From Armatimonadota bacterium (GTDB taxonomy: Bacteria > Armatimonadota > Abditibacteriia > CG2-30-59-28), in NCBI GenBank assembly GCA_016199605.1, contig JACQGJ010000193.1, positions 1 to 7,377 on the forward strand: 7,377 nt of DNA, written 5' to 3'. The notes beneath the pieces are model-generated. The model made no database searches. It had not been told where the DNA came from and saw nothing but the letters and a program-made list of their open reading frames with translations. The translations under genes and the position numbers were made by a program. Numbering within the stretch: position 1 is the stretch's first letter; every line of letters starts with the position of its first letter. Of the stretch, positions 1 through 6,163 are shown one piece after another.

Positions 1-1
1 C

Positions 2-958
2 TCCGAAGGAGCCAACATCAGCTCTCTCGTCGCCGGTCCCGATGGTCGCATCTACGGCTCCACCAACCACCCCATGCACTTCTTCGCCTACGATACGGCG
101 AAGGGCAAGCTGGAGGACTGGGGACCCGTGCCCCGCATTGGCGGCGGCAACATCTGCGCGATGGCAGTGCAGGGAAAGATGATCGTCGGCGGGGCTTACA
201 GTGGCGGGTGGTTCTACCTCTTCGACACGACCAAGCTGTTCAACGGTGAGACTGGCAGCGATCCCAATCCGAAGTTGCTGGCCTCCTACCCCGAAGACCT
301 CTGCCGACCGCGGGCCGCGCTGGCATATCCCGACGGCCAGCATGTGATGATCTCCGGGTTCATGGGTTACGGACGTCGCGGCGGCGGGCTGGCGATCCAT
401 AACCTCGCAACGGGCGAGAACACACTGATCCAGCACCAGGACCTCATCCCGGACCAGAGCACCATCACGCTGAAGGCGTTGTCCAACGGCGACCTCGTGG
501 GCGGCACCAGCATCGAGACTCCCGGTGGCGGCCATCCCGCGGCGAAGGAGGGTGTGCTCTATATCCTTGACTGGAAGACTCGGAAGGTTGTGTTCCAGAC
601 TGCGCCCGTCCCCGGCGCCCCCGAAGTCTTCAGCATCGAGGTCGGTCCCCAGGGAATGGTCTATGGTCTCGCCTCCGGCTCCGAGTTCTTCGTCTTCGAC
701 CCGGACAGTCGCAAGGTAGTGCATCGAGAGAGCATGGCGCAATACGGTGGCCTGCCCCGTCCGGCGCTCACCCGCAGCTCCGATGGAACCATCATAGCCC
801 TCTTCACCAAAGCCATCGTGCGGATTGAACCGGGAACCTTCAAGCACACCAAGCTGGCCGACACCCCCGGCCCCGTTGGCGCCGGCATCGCCGTCCACAA
901 CGGCCGCCTCTACTTCGCCGTCGGGTCGCACGTGTGGAGTTATCGATTGGGCGGGTGA
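2..958 (+). CDS. Beta-propeller protein, C-terminal part (5' end outside window)
   Basis: The frame is open from base 2 to the TGA at 956-958 (318 codons), so the gene begins before the window and the first internal ATG at 74 is not a credible start. The protein is made of short beta-rich repeats of the form 'G-x-(I/V)-Y-G ... F-x-(Y/F)-D': for example GRIYGST near the start, FFAYDTAKG, FYLFDTTK, GMVYGLASGS, FFVFDPDSRK and a last blade with GRLYFAVGSHVWSY. This matches YncE/PQQ-like or SMP-30-like beta-propellers, which act in ligand binding, sugar-lactone hydrolysis or as extracellular sensors. No catalytic residue set is clear, so no activity is assigned. No transmembrane segment is visible in this part, and any signal peptide would be upstream. 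Composition is GC-rich like the next gene and unlike 3806-4309 and 6164-6937. The fold is likely; the function is unknown. Confidence 0.8.
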   Translation, partial: SEGANISSLVAGPDGRIYGSTNHPMHFFAYDTAKGKLEDWGPVPRIGGGNICAMAVQGKMIVGGAYSGGWFYLFDTTKLFNGETGSDPNPKLLASYPEDLCRPRAALAYPDGQHVMISGFMGYGRRGGGLAIHNLATGENTLIQHQDLIPDQSTITLKALSNGDLVGGTSIETPGGGHPAAKEGVLYILDWKTRKVVFQTAPVPGAPEVFSIEVGPQGMVYGLASGSEFFVFDPDSRKVVHRESMAQYGGLPRPALTRSSDGTIIALFTKAIVRIEPGTFKHTKLADTPGPVGAGIAVHNGRLYFAVGSHVWSYRLGG

Positions 959-1038
959 GCGGATCGTTTTCCTGCCGCTCTGCAATGCGTATGCCCTCTC
1001 CAAGTGAGCTACTAATGCCGAAAGCGCGGTGACAAGCC

Positions 1039-2160
1039 ATGACCCAACGTGAACGCATCCTTGCAATCTATCGCGGCGAGACGCCCGACGTCGTGCCGTT
1101 CATGCTCGACCTGTCGCACTGGTTCTATCAGAAGCATCAACTGCCGTGGGACCTCAGCCAGTCGTACGACAGACCTGAATATGACCTCATCGACTACCAC
1201 CGGAAGATGGGGGCCGGGTTCTACATCCCCAACCTGGGCGCACACTACGCCGCGAAGTATCCTGACGATGTCCAGTCGGAGGTGGTGAAGACAGAGGTCA
1301 ACGGCGGGCCGGAGATCACGTGGCGGTTCACGACTCCCCTCGGAAAGATCGAGCGCACGCGGGTCTGGGAGCAGCGGACGTACGCTTGGGGAATCAAACG
1401 CTGGGGTGTGCGCACCGAAGATGATCTCCGTGTCCTCGGCTACGCCATGGGGAACCGCACCTTCGCGCCGCGGTGGGACAAGTACCTCGAATGGATGGAC
1501 GCAGTAGGTGCTACGGGTGTGGTCTACCTCATCGTCGGCTACAGCGCGATGGGGCACTTGCTCAACTACTGGATGGGCATCGAGCAGACGATGTACGCGG
1601 CGGTGGACTGGCCGGAGACGATGCACGAGGTCGTTGACCAGATCAACCACAACATGCTCGACCTTATTGACCTCGTCGCCACGTCTCCCGCCGAGGTCAT
1701 ACTACTCGGCGACAACTTCTCGAGCGACATCCAGCCGCCGTCGTTCTTCAACGAATGGTCGCGCCCCTACTACGAAGAAGCGACTCGCCGCCTGCACGCC
1801 GAGGGCAAGTACGTGTCCGTGCACATCGACGGTCGGCTGCGCGGGGCTATCGGGATGATCCACGATTCCGGAGCCGACAGCGGCGATGCCATCACCCCGA
1901 CGCCCATGGGCAATCTTACCCCTGCCGAATGCCGCGAAGAAGCCGGGCCGGATTTCATCCTCTCCGGCGGCCTCAGCCCCGAGTTGTGGTTACCGGAGGT
2001 CCCCGTCGATCACTTCAAGAGCGCCGTCCTCGACTGGCTCGATCTGAAGAAACACTCTTCGCGCCTCATCGCTGCCGCGGGAGACCAGGTCCCACCCGGC
2101 GCCCAGGAGGACCGTATTGCCATCATGCGGGATTTGGTGGAAGAGTACGGGCGGTACTGA
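1039..2160 (+). CDS. Uroporphyrinogen decarboxylase (URO-D)-fold protein, MtaA/HemE superfamily, non-canonical
   Basis: A 373-residue protein that opens with the signature of this superfamily, T-x-R-E-R-(I/V)-x-A-(I/L)-x-x-G-E-x-P-D-x-V-P at residues 2-20. Later landmarks are LLGDNFSSD (222-230), KYVSVHIDG (257-265), ILSGGLSPE (307-315) and a C-terminal GDQVPPGA (348-355). Length is normal for the superfamily, whose members include heme-pathway decarboxylases and corrinoid methyltransferases. The methyltransferases MtaA/MtbA bind zinc through His-x-Cys...Cys. Here the matching site reads H262-I-D264, and the only cysteine is C298, so classical zinc-thiol methyl transfer looks unlikely. Many environmental bacteria carry several such paralogues of unknown role; I would not call this hemE. 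GGTGA at 1028-1032, 6 bases before the ATG, is an acceptable ribosome binding site. The gap to the upstream gene is 80 bases. Confidence 0.85.
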   Translation: MTQRERILAIYRGETPDVVPFMLDLSHWFYQKHQLPWDLSQSYDRPEYDLIDYHRKMGAGFYIPNLGAHYAAKYPDDVQSEVVKTEVNGGPEITWRFTTPLGKIERTRVWEQRTYAWGIKRWGVRTEDDLRVLGYAMGNRTFAPRWDKYLEWMDAVGATGVVYLIVGYSAMGHLLNYWMGIEQTMYAAVDWPETMHEVVDQINHNMLDLIDLVATSPAEVILLGDNFSSDIQPPSFFNEWSRPYYEEATRRLHAEGKYVSVHIDGRLRGAIGMIHDSGADSGDAITPTPMGNLTPAECREEAGPDFILSGGLSPELWLPEVPVDHFKSAVLDWLDLKKHSSRLIAAAGDQVPPGAQEDRIAIMRDLVEEYGRY

Positions 2161-2181
2161 GCCTTGGCGGTCCACTGGCAT

Positions 2182-2210
2182 TTGACGACGCCTTACCCTC
2201 AAACTATAAT
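2182..2210 (+). promoter_or_regulatory. Near-consensus sigma-70 promoter upstream of the AlbA_2 regulator
   Basis: TTGACG at 2182-2187 (5 of 6 to the -35 consensus) is followed after exactly 17 bases by TATAAT at 2205-2210 (6 of 6 to the -10 consensus). Transcription would start at about 2215-2219, leaving a leader of roughly 35 bases before the ATG at 2252. It lies in the only spacer between the URO-D-fold gene and the AlbA_2 gene, so it would drive the cassette on its own. The next gene encodes a winged-helix protein, so autoregulation here is plausible, although I see no clear operator palindrome. Confidence 0.75.
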
Positions 2211-2251
2211 GCCGACGCAATGATACTCAGGTCTGCCCGACGAACAAAGTC

Positions 2252-3715
2252 ATGAACATACCCAACCTCCTCAACTCACCGGAAGGGAAGACGCTTGAAT
2301 TCAAGCGCGACCTTTCTTCTTTGAAGCCCATCCTCAAGACGTTCGTCGCCTTCGCAAACACGGCGGGAGGCACTTTGATCGTTGGGCGAGAGGACGACGG
2401 AGCGCTCTGCGGTGTGGCAGATGCGCTTCGCGAACAGGAGCGACTCGCCAATGCCATCGCGGACGGCATTCGACCGGCGATGATGCCGGAGATTGACACA
2501 TACTCCCACGAAGGCAAAACGCTGCTCCTCGTGCAAGTCCCTCACTGGCGCGGCCCCTTCTACGTGCGCGCGGAGGGAGCGGAGAAGGGCGTGTATGTCC
2601 GCCTCGGTTCTACCAACCGGCAGGCAGGGCCCGAGATGCTGGCTGAGATGCAACGCTACTTGAGCGGGCTTTCCTTCGACCAGTTGCCTTGCCCGGACAC
2701 TGCGCTCCAGGACCTCGACATGAAGAGAGTCCGACATCACCTTGGCGGTGTGGGGCGCAAAGTGGGAGAGCGGCAACTGGAAACTCTCGGCGTGCTGGTT
2801 CCTTATGCAGGCAAGTTGGTCGTTTCCTATGGTGGCTTGATCCTGTTCGGCAAAGACGCGGTGCGTGAGCATCATTTCCCCGATGCCCGGGTCAGTTGCG
2901 CGCGGTTCACCGGGACGAACAAGGCGGAGTTCCTTGACCGCCTGGACATCGAGGGCAGCGTCCTGGACGCGGTTGACGAGGTTCCCAGGTTCATCCGTCG
3001 CAACACGCGGATGGCGGCGAAAATCCAGACCATGCGTCGGCAGGACATACCTGAATACCCCGACATTGCTCTCCGGGAAGTGCTCGTGAACGCGATTGTT
3101 CACGCCGACTATTCCCTCACCGGCATGCGCCTCCTCGTTGCCATCTACTCCGACCGCATGGAGGTCCAGAATCCGGGCATGTTGCCTTTCGGGATGACCC
3201 TCGACGACCTGAAGTCCGGCGTCAGCCGGATCCGCAACCGCGTGATCGCTCGCGTGTTCCGGGAAATGGGCCTCATCGAGCAATGGGGCAGCGGCTACAC
3301 GCGCATCGCCGAGGCTTGTCGTGAGGGTGGTTACCCCACGCCGGAATGGCAGGAGTTCGGTCCTGCGTTACGCGTTACGTTCGGTCCGCACCCGGAGGTG
3401 GTGAACCAACTGGGACCGAATGTCCCTATAGATGAGACTGCAAATGAGACTGCAAATGAGACTGTAAATGATACTGCAAATGAGACTGCAAATGAGCCTG
3501 TAAATGATACTGTAAATGACCGACAAACATGGTTCATTGAGCAGGTTCGAGCGGGAAGGGCGACTACGGCAGTAGATATTGTAGCTCACTGGAACGTATC
3601 CATCATTACTGCCAGACGAGACATTGCCCTCCTAAAAACGCAGGGACTGATCGAATTCGTCGGCGCGGCTAAGAAGGGATACTACAGATTGAAAGAGCCA
3701 GACGCCGGAAGGTGA
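2252..3715 (+). CDS. Schlafen-type AlbA_2 transcriptional regulator with ATPase-like region and winged helix (COG2865-like)
   Basis: A 487-residue protein in four parts. Residues 10-125 are an AlbA_2 (Schlafen core) domain: EGKTLEFKRD, then FANTAGGTLIVGREDDG (34-50), then YVRLGSTN (115-122). Residues about 265-375 resemble the HATPase_c_4 module common in these proteins: EVLVNAIVHADYS (276-288), EVQNPGMLP (304-312), and RNRVIARVFREMGLIEQWGSGY (328-349). Residues 394-421 are a low-complexity N-(E/D)-T-(A/V) linker encoded by a 12-bp tandem repeat. Residues 427-480 form a winged helix with helix-turn-helix around 438-465 and a GYYRL wing. The family is usually annotated as putative DNA-binding regulators, some in accessory or defence loci. 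No in-frame start lies upstream of 2252, and the ribosome binding site is poor. It is the first gene of the cassette, behind a strong promoter. The domain call is firm; the target is unknown. Confidence 0.92.
   Translation: MNIPNLLNSPEGKTLEFKRDLSSLKPILKTFVAFANTAGGTLIVGREDDGALCGVADALREQERLANAIADGIRPAMMPEIDTYSHEGKTLLLVQVPHWRGPFYVRAEGAEKGVYVRLGSTNRQAGPEMLAEMQRYLSGLSFDQLPCPDTALQDLDMKRVRHHLGGVGRKVGERQLETLGVLVPYAGKLVVSYGGLILFGKDAVREHHFPDARVSCARFTGTNKAEFLDRLDIEGSVLDAVDEVPRFIRRNTRMAAKIQTMRRQDIPEYPDIALREVLVNAIVHADYSLTGMRLLVAIYSDRMEVQNPGMLPFGMTLDDLKSGVSRIRNRVIARVFREMGLIEQWGSGYTRIAEACREGGYPTPEWQEFGPALRVTFGPHPEVVNQLGPNVPIDETANETANETVNDTANETANEPVNDTVNDRQTWFIEQVRAGRATTAVDIVAHWNVSIITARRDIALLKTQGLIEFVGAAKKGYYRLKEPDAGR
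3431..3514 (+). repeat. 12-bp tandem repeat, seven units, inside the AlbA_2 regulator gene
   Basis: Seven consecutive 12-base units of the form (a/g)atga(g/t)(a/c)ctg(c/t)a; the base after the last unit begins another partial copy (aatga, 3515-3519). Units start at 3431, 3443, 3455, 3467, 3479, 3491 and 3503. Each encodes one four-residue step, N-(E/D)-(T/P)-(A/V), with D instead of N in the first. Because 12 is a multiple of 3, gain or loss of units keeps the reading frame and only changes the linker length between the ATPase-like region and the winged helix. Units differ from one another by one to three bases, so the array is not freshly expanded. Confidence 0.97.
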
Positions 3716-3760
3716 ATGGCTTCGCCGAAACGGTCGCAGGGAGCCGTCGGCCGCGAGCCG

Positions 3761-3776
3761 CAACATGCCGATGTTG
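3761..3776. other. Small inverted repeat (6-bp arms, 4-base loop)
   Basis: CAACAT at 3761-3766 and ATGTTG at 3771-3776 are perfect complements around GCCG. The hairpin lies between the AlbA_2 regulator stop and the preferred start of the next gene at 3806. There is no following T-run, so it is not a standard intrinsic terminator. It could be a weak operator or an RNA hairpin, but 6-bp arms are common by chance. Confidence 0.3.
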
Positions 3777-3791
3777 AACCGCAAGACTCGA

Positions 3792-3797
3792 GAGAGG
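3792..3797 (+). promoter_or_regulatory. Ribosome binding site that decides the start at 3806
   Basis: GAGAGG at 3792-3797 sits 8 bases before the ATG at 3806. The competing in-frame ATG at 3716 directly abuts the upstream stop (TGAATG) and has only GGAAGG 3 bases before it, which is very close. The 30 residues added by the upstream start are polar and show no domain-like pattern, so 3806 is preferred. Translation re-initiation from 3716 cannot be excluded. Confidence 0.6.
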
Positions 3798-3805
3798 ATG
3801 AAAGA

Positions 3806-4309
3806 ATGTCGGACCTGGATCAGTTCAAACAACTTGTAGATTTGGCGATGCGGGTGTCTGACATGGCACGGTCACATCCAGCCTTGTGTCAGCCAAACCG
3901 CGAAGAAGGTCACTTCATCAACGAAAACACGTTGATTCGGATTGACGAGGAATTGGAGTCAATTCGCGACAGACAGAAAGTAGATTGGTTGAATGATGCA
4001 GTGTATCACGTACTGCCGGGTTTTGACGCTTACATCACGATGCGGGTATATCGCAACTCGATTGTTCACCACGGAGGAACTCTGAACGAGCAGTTCCACG
4101 GTGGCCCTTGCGCGCATGGTTGGCCATGGAAGAAGCACTGGGACAGAACACGGTTCAAAGCGAATTACGACAGCTTCTGCAATTCCCTCAATGATCCTCG
4201 CGTTCGACCGTTGAGCCCGGGAGAGCCGCTAATGCTCTCGGTGCGAGCCCCAGATTGTCTAACGAAGCTGTTGGAGGATGTTCTCATTTTTGCCGAGGCG
4301 GTGCTGTAG
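3806..4309 (+). CDS. Unknown protein with HEPN-like RNxxxH motif
   Basis: A 167-residue soluble protein (197 residues if started at 3716). I do not recognise the family with certainty. The most informative segment is residues 76-95, where R83-N84-S-I-V-H88 fits the R-(N/D/H)-x(3-5)-H pattern of HEPN domains. It follows a predicted helix (LNDAVYHVLPGFDAYITMRVY) and precedes another charged stretch, as HEPN helical bundles do. HEPN proteins are often metal-independent RNases in toxin-antitoxin, CRISPR-linked or abortive systems, or are inactive RNA-binding relatives. A block rich in H, W and G (residues 98-112) follows, and the C-terminus ends in a helix (LLEDVLIFAEAVL). Composition is less GC-rich than in the outer genes. 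It lies 25 bases before the J-domain gene, which suggests one transcript. The gene is real with good likelihood; the HEPN assignment is tentative. Confidence 0.75.
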   Translation: MSDLDQFKQLVDLAMRVSDMARSHPALCQPNREEGHFINENTLIRIDEELESIRDRQKVDWLNDAVYHVLPGFDAYITMRVYRNSIVHHGGTLNEQFHGGPCAHGWPWKKHWDRTRFKANYDSFCNSLNDPRVRPLSPGEPLMLSVRAPDCLTKLLEDVLIFAEAVL

Positions 4310-4334
4310 GTGGATCTGTTGAAGGGGAAGAAGA

Positions 4335-5120
4335 ATGACAACTGAAATCGCTCGTCAACTCGCACCCGAAGAACGCGAACTGGAAAGAAAGAAGGCGGAG
4401 CTTTCCGCCTTGGAAGAGCGACTGGCACAGCGGGAACTGGAGCTTGCCACACTGCAAGGAGAGCTTCATGCCTTCGAGCAACGATACGTCAGCATCGTCG
4501 GTGTGAAGTATGCCGAACTGGATGAGATCGAGGCGCAGATTGCGGAAGCTCAGGCGCGGCTGAACCCTCAGGATGAGAACGTCCAGGACCGCGCAGAGCA
4601 GGCAAGACAACAGGCGAGAGAGTCCTCTGAATCCGTCGGAGACATCCCATCTACACCCACCCGCGGAGACTTCAGACCGTCAGACGAACTGAAGCGGCTT
4701 TACAGAGAAGCGGCCAAGCTCGTTCATCCTGACCTCGCCGAGGACGAAGCAGACCGGGAACGACGCACCCGCGTTATGGCTGGGATCAACCGGGCCTACG
4801 AAGCCGGTGATGAAGAGAGCTTGCGACGAGTCCTGCACGAATGGCAGACCAGCCCGGACTCGGTCAAAGGCCAAGACCCCGGCGCGCAACTAATTCGCGT
4901 TATCCGCAAGATCGCGCAGGTCGAGACGCGGCTCCTGGCCGTGGATGCTGCTATGGAAGAACTGAGGAAATCCGACCTGCACCAACTGCAGGTGCAGGTT
5001 GAGGAGGCGGACGAGGAAGGCAGAGACCTCCTTGACGAGATGGCAGAGCATCTCGACATCCAGGTCCAGGAGGCAGAGGAACGGTTGGCGACGTTGAGTA
5101 GCGAGGGGAGGGACCCATGA
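4335..5120 (+). CDS. J-domain (DnaJ-like) protein with flanking coiled coils
   Basis: A 261-residue protein. Residues 8-78 are a strongly predicted coiled coil rich in E, K, R, A and L. Residues about 80-114 are a polar linker. Residues 116-170 are a J-domain-like segment: SDELKRLYREAAKLV, then the hallmark HPD at 131-133, then a charged loop and INRAYEAGDEESLRRVLHEW. Residues 185-256 are a second acidic coiled coil. The HPD tripeptide is what J-proteins use to stimulate the ATPase of Hsp70 (DnaK), so a DnaK partner is expected elsewhere in the genome. The Gly/Phe-rich region, zinc fingers and C-terminal peptide-binding domains of true DnaJ are absent, so this is a specialised J-protein and not the housekeeping chaperone. 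Ribosome binding site GGGGAAG at 4324-4330, 4 bases before the ATG. It shares ATGA with the next gene, implying coupled translation. Confidence 0.88.
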   Translation: MTTEIARQLAPEERELERKKAELSALEERLAQRELELATLQGELHAFEQRYVSIVGVKYAELDEIEAQIAEAQARLNPQDENVQDRAEQARQQARESSESVGDIPSTPTRGDFRPSDELKRLYREAAKLVHPDLAEDEADRERRTRVMAGINRAYEAGDEESLRRVLHEWQTSPDSVKGQDPGAQLIRVIRKIAQVETRLLAVDAAMEELRKSDLHQLQVQVEEADEEGRDLLDEMAEHLDIQVQEAEERLATLSSEGRDP

Positions 5121-6043
5121 TCGCCGCAGAGGAGAACGGGGAGGTGTCGTTGGTTCCAGTGGGGCATCAACTCCCTGCCGTCAGAACCTCCGGCATTGTC
5201 AATCGAGGGTTGATCCTTGCGGAGTCCCTAAGCGTCGAACGCGTCAATAACTCTCGCAAGGAAGCGGTTAGGGAACTGCTTGATCGAGCTGATGATGCGG
5301 TCGCTCAAGAGCAATTTGGAGTTGCACTTGGGTGCTATGACCGTGCGTTGGAGATCGAGCCAAAGAATGGCAAAGCGTGGAGCGACAAAGGTGACACCCT
5401 CGGATGCCTTGAGCGGTACGATGAGGCTTTCTCATGCTACGACCGCGCGTTGTCGTGCTACGACCGTGCGTTGGAGAGCGACCCCGAGGATGGCAAAGTG
5501 TGGTGCGGCAAAGGCGAGACCCTCAAATGCCTTGAGCGGTACGACGAGGCGTTGTCATGCTATGACCGTGCGTTGGATATCGACCCAGAGAACCACGGCG
5601 CATGGAGTGGCAAAGCTCGCACCCTCCGTTCCTTGGGCCGGCAGGACGAGGAGTTGTCGTGCTACGACCACTTGTTGGTGATCAACCCCAATGACTGGTT
5701 GGCTTGGAACTGCAAAAGTCGGGCCCTCTGCCGGTTGGGTCGATACGTCGAGGCGCTGTTGTGCGTCGAGCGCGTGTTGGAGATCAAACCAAAGCTAAGC
5801 ACGAACTGGAGCGACAAAGGCCGCGTTCTCGCGGAATTGGCTCGGTACGACGAGTCGTTGTGGTGCTTCGACCGCGCCTTGGAGATCAACCCAAAACGCA
5901 GCACAGTATGGCGAGACAAAGGCAACGCTCTGTACCTGTTGAAGCGATACTCGGAGGCTCGAAAGGCCTTTCAGGAGGCCGAACGACTCGGGAATGCGGG
6001 TGCACGCAAAATGCTGGAACGGATGGATAGGGAGGGGCACTGA
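5117..6043 (+). CDS. Tetratricopeptide repeat (TPR) protein, seven units
   Basis: A 308-residue protein whose residues 51-295 are seven consecutive TPR units with the usual pattern W-x-x-K-G-x-x-L-x-x-L-x-R-Y-x-E-A-L-x-C-Y-D-R-A-L-E-I-x-P. Units begin near residues 51, 85, 126, 160, 194, 228 and 262. All are 34 residues except the second, which is 41 because of a duplicated SCYDRAL heptad. TPR arrays form curved helical scaffolds that bind peptides or partner proteins. The N-terminal 50 residues are not TPR and contain a hydrophobic/proline pattern (SLVPVGHQLP, then GIVNRGLILAESL) of unknown role. No signal peptide or membrane segment is seen, so it is likely cytosolic. The ATG overlaps the J-domain stop by 4 bases (ATGA) with GGAGGG just upstream, so the two proteins are probably made together and may act as a pair. 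Confidence 0.92.
   Translation: MIAAEENGEVSLVPVGHQLPAVRTSGIVNRGLILAESLSVERVNNSRKEAVRELLDRADDAVAQEQFGVALGCYDRALEIEPKNGKAWSDKGDTLGCLERYDEAFSCYDRALSCYDRALESDPEDGKVWCGKGETLKCLERYDEALSCYDRALDIDPENHGAWSGKARTLRSLGRQDEELSCYDHLLVINPNDWLAWNCKSRALCRLGRYVEALLCVERVLEIKPKLSTNWSDKGRVLAELARYDESLWCFDRALEINPKRSTVWRDKGNALYLLKRYSEARKAFQEAERLGNAGARKMLERMDREGH
5267..6001 (+). repeat. Degenerate 102-bp DNA repeats encoding the TPR units
   Basis: Seven tandem units of about 102 bases (the second is 123). Similarity at DNA level is clear between the early units: TTGAGCGGTACGA followed by TGAGGC or CGAGGC recurs in units 2 and 3, and TGCTA(C/T)GACCG(T/C)GCGTTG recurs several times. Later units have diverged. This points to growth of the array by tandem duplication, with the N-terminal half more recent. 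Confidence 0.8.
5432..5473 (+). repeat. 21-bp in-frame tandem duplication within TPR unit 2
   Basis: Two adjacent 21-base copies, 5432-5452 and 5453-5473, differ at only two positions (A/G at the third base and C/T at the fifteenth) and both encode SCYDRAL (residues 106-112 and 113-119). The duplication adds two helical turns to helix B of one TPR unit, breaking the 34-residue register. Confidence 0.95.
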
Positions 6044-6084
6044 CACTGGGTGCACGTGACACATCGACCCGAAATCCATACCTC

Positions 6085-6123
6085 CACTGCTCATGGCAGT
6101 GCATTGTGTTGGGCTTGCCAACA
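6085..6123. other. Two adjacent hairpins in the spacer before the second AlbA_2 gene
   Basis: The first hairpin is CACTGC (6085-6090), loop TCATG, GCAGTG (6096-6101). The second is TGTTGG (6107-6112), loop GCTTG, CCAACA (6118-6123). Both have 6-bp perfect stems and 5-base loops and are 5 bases apart. There is no T-run after either, so neither is a typical intrinsic terminator. They sit in the longest gene gap of the window (6044-6163) and could form RNA structure upstream of the next start or act as binding sites. Chance occurrence is possible. Confidence 0.35.
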
Positions 6124-6151
6124 ACCGGAGGAAACTTACCGTTCGAAGGCT

Positions 6152-6155
6152 GGAG
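6152..6155 (+). promoter_or_regulatory. Ribosome binding site supporting the start at 6164
   Basis: GGAG at 6152-6155 lies 8 bases before the ATG at 6164. The frame is open further up to a GTG at 6050, but the added residues are Cys/His/Thr-rich and do not resemble the AlbA_2 family, and 6050 lacks a good binding site at proper distance. The next ATG at 6191 has none. A stronger-looking GGAGGAA at 6127-6133 has no in-frame start at usable distance. Confidence 0.6.
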
Positions 6156-6163
6156 TGAGTCCA

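Noticed and set aside
74..76. ATG at 74 as the start of the beta-propeller gene
   Set aside because: The frame is open to the window edge, and the residues before it (GPDGRIYGSTN) continue the blade pattern, so the gene is truncated by the window.
1010..1016. TACTAAT as a -10 box for the URO-D-fold gene
   Set aside because: No -35-like hexamer is found at 16-18 bases upstream, so the match is too weak to list.
1012..1650. Antisense open frame (212 codons) opposite the URO-D-fold gene
   Set aside because: It is fully covered by a well-supported gene, has no ribosome binding site of note, and has shadow-like composition.
2276..3283. Long antisense open frame (335 codons) opposite the AlbA_2 regulator
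   Set aside because: It mirrors a clear domain-bearing gene on the + strand. Its translation is rich in H, R and V without recognisable motifs, as expected for the reverse frame of GC-rich coding DNA.
3431..3514. N-E-T and N-D-T steps as glycosylation sequons
   Set aside because: The protein is a cytosolic DNA-binding regulator without signal peptide, so the sequon pattern is incidental to the 12-bp repeat.
3431..3514. CRISPR-like array
   Set aside because: Units are 12 bases, directly abutting and without spacers, and lie in frame within a gene.
3331..3589. Two antisense frames with FAVS/ICSL-type repeats
   Set aside because: Their repetitiveness only reflects the 12-bp array on the other strand. 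They look hydrophobic but have no independent support.
6050..6163. Upstream GTG start at 6050 for the second AlbA_2 gene
   Set aside because: The 38 extra residues lack family similarity, and the ATG at 6164 has a better-placed GGAG.
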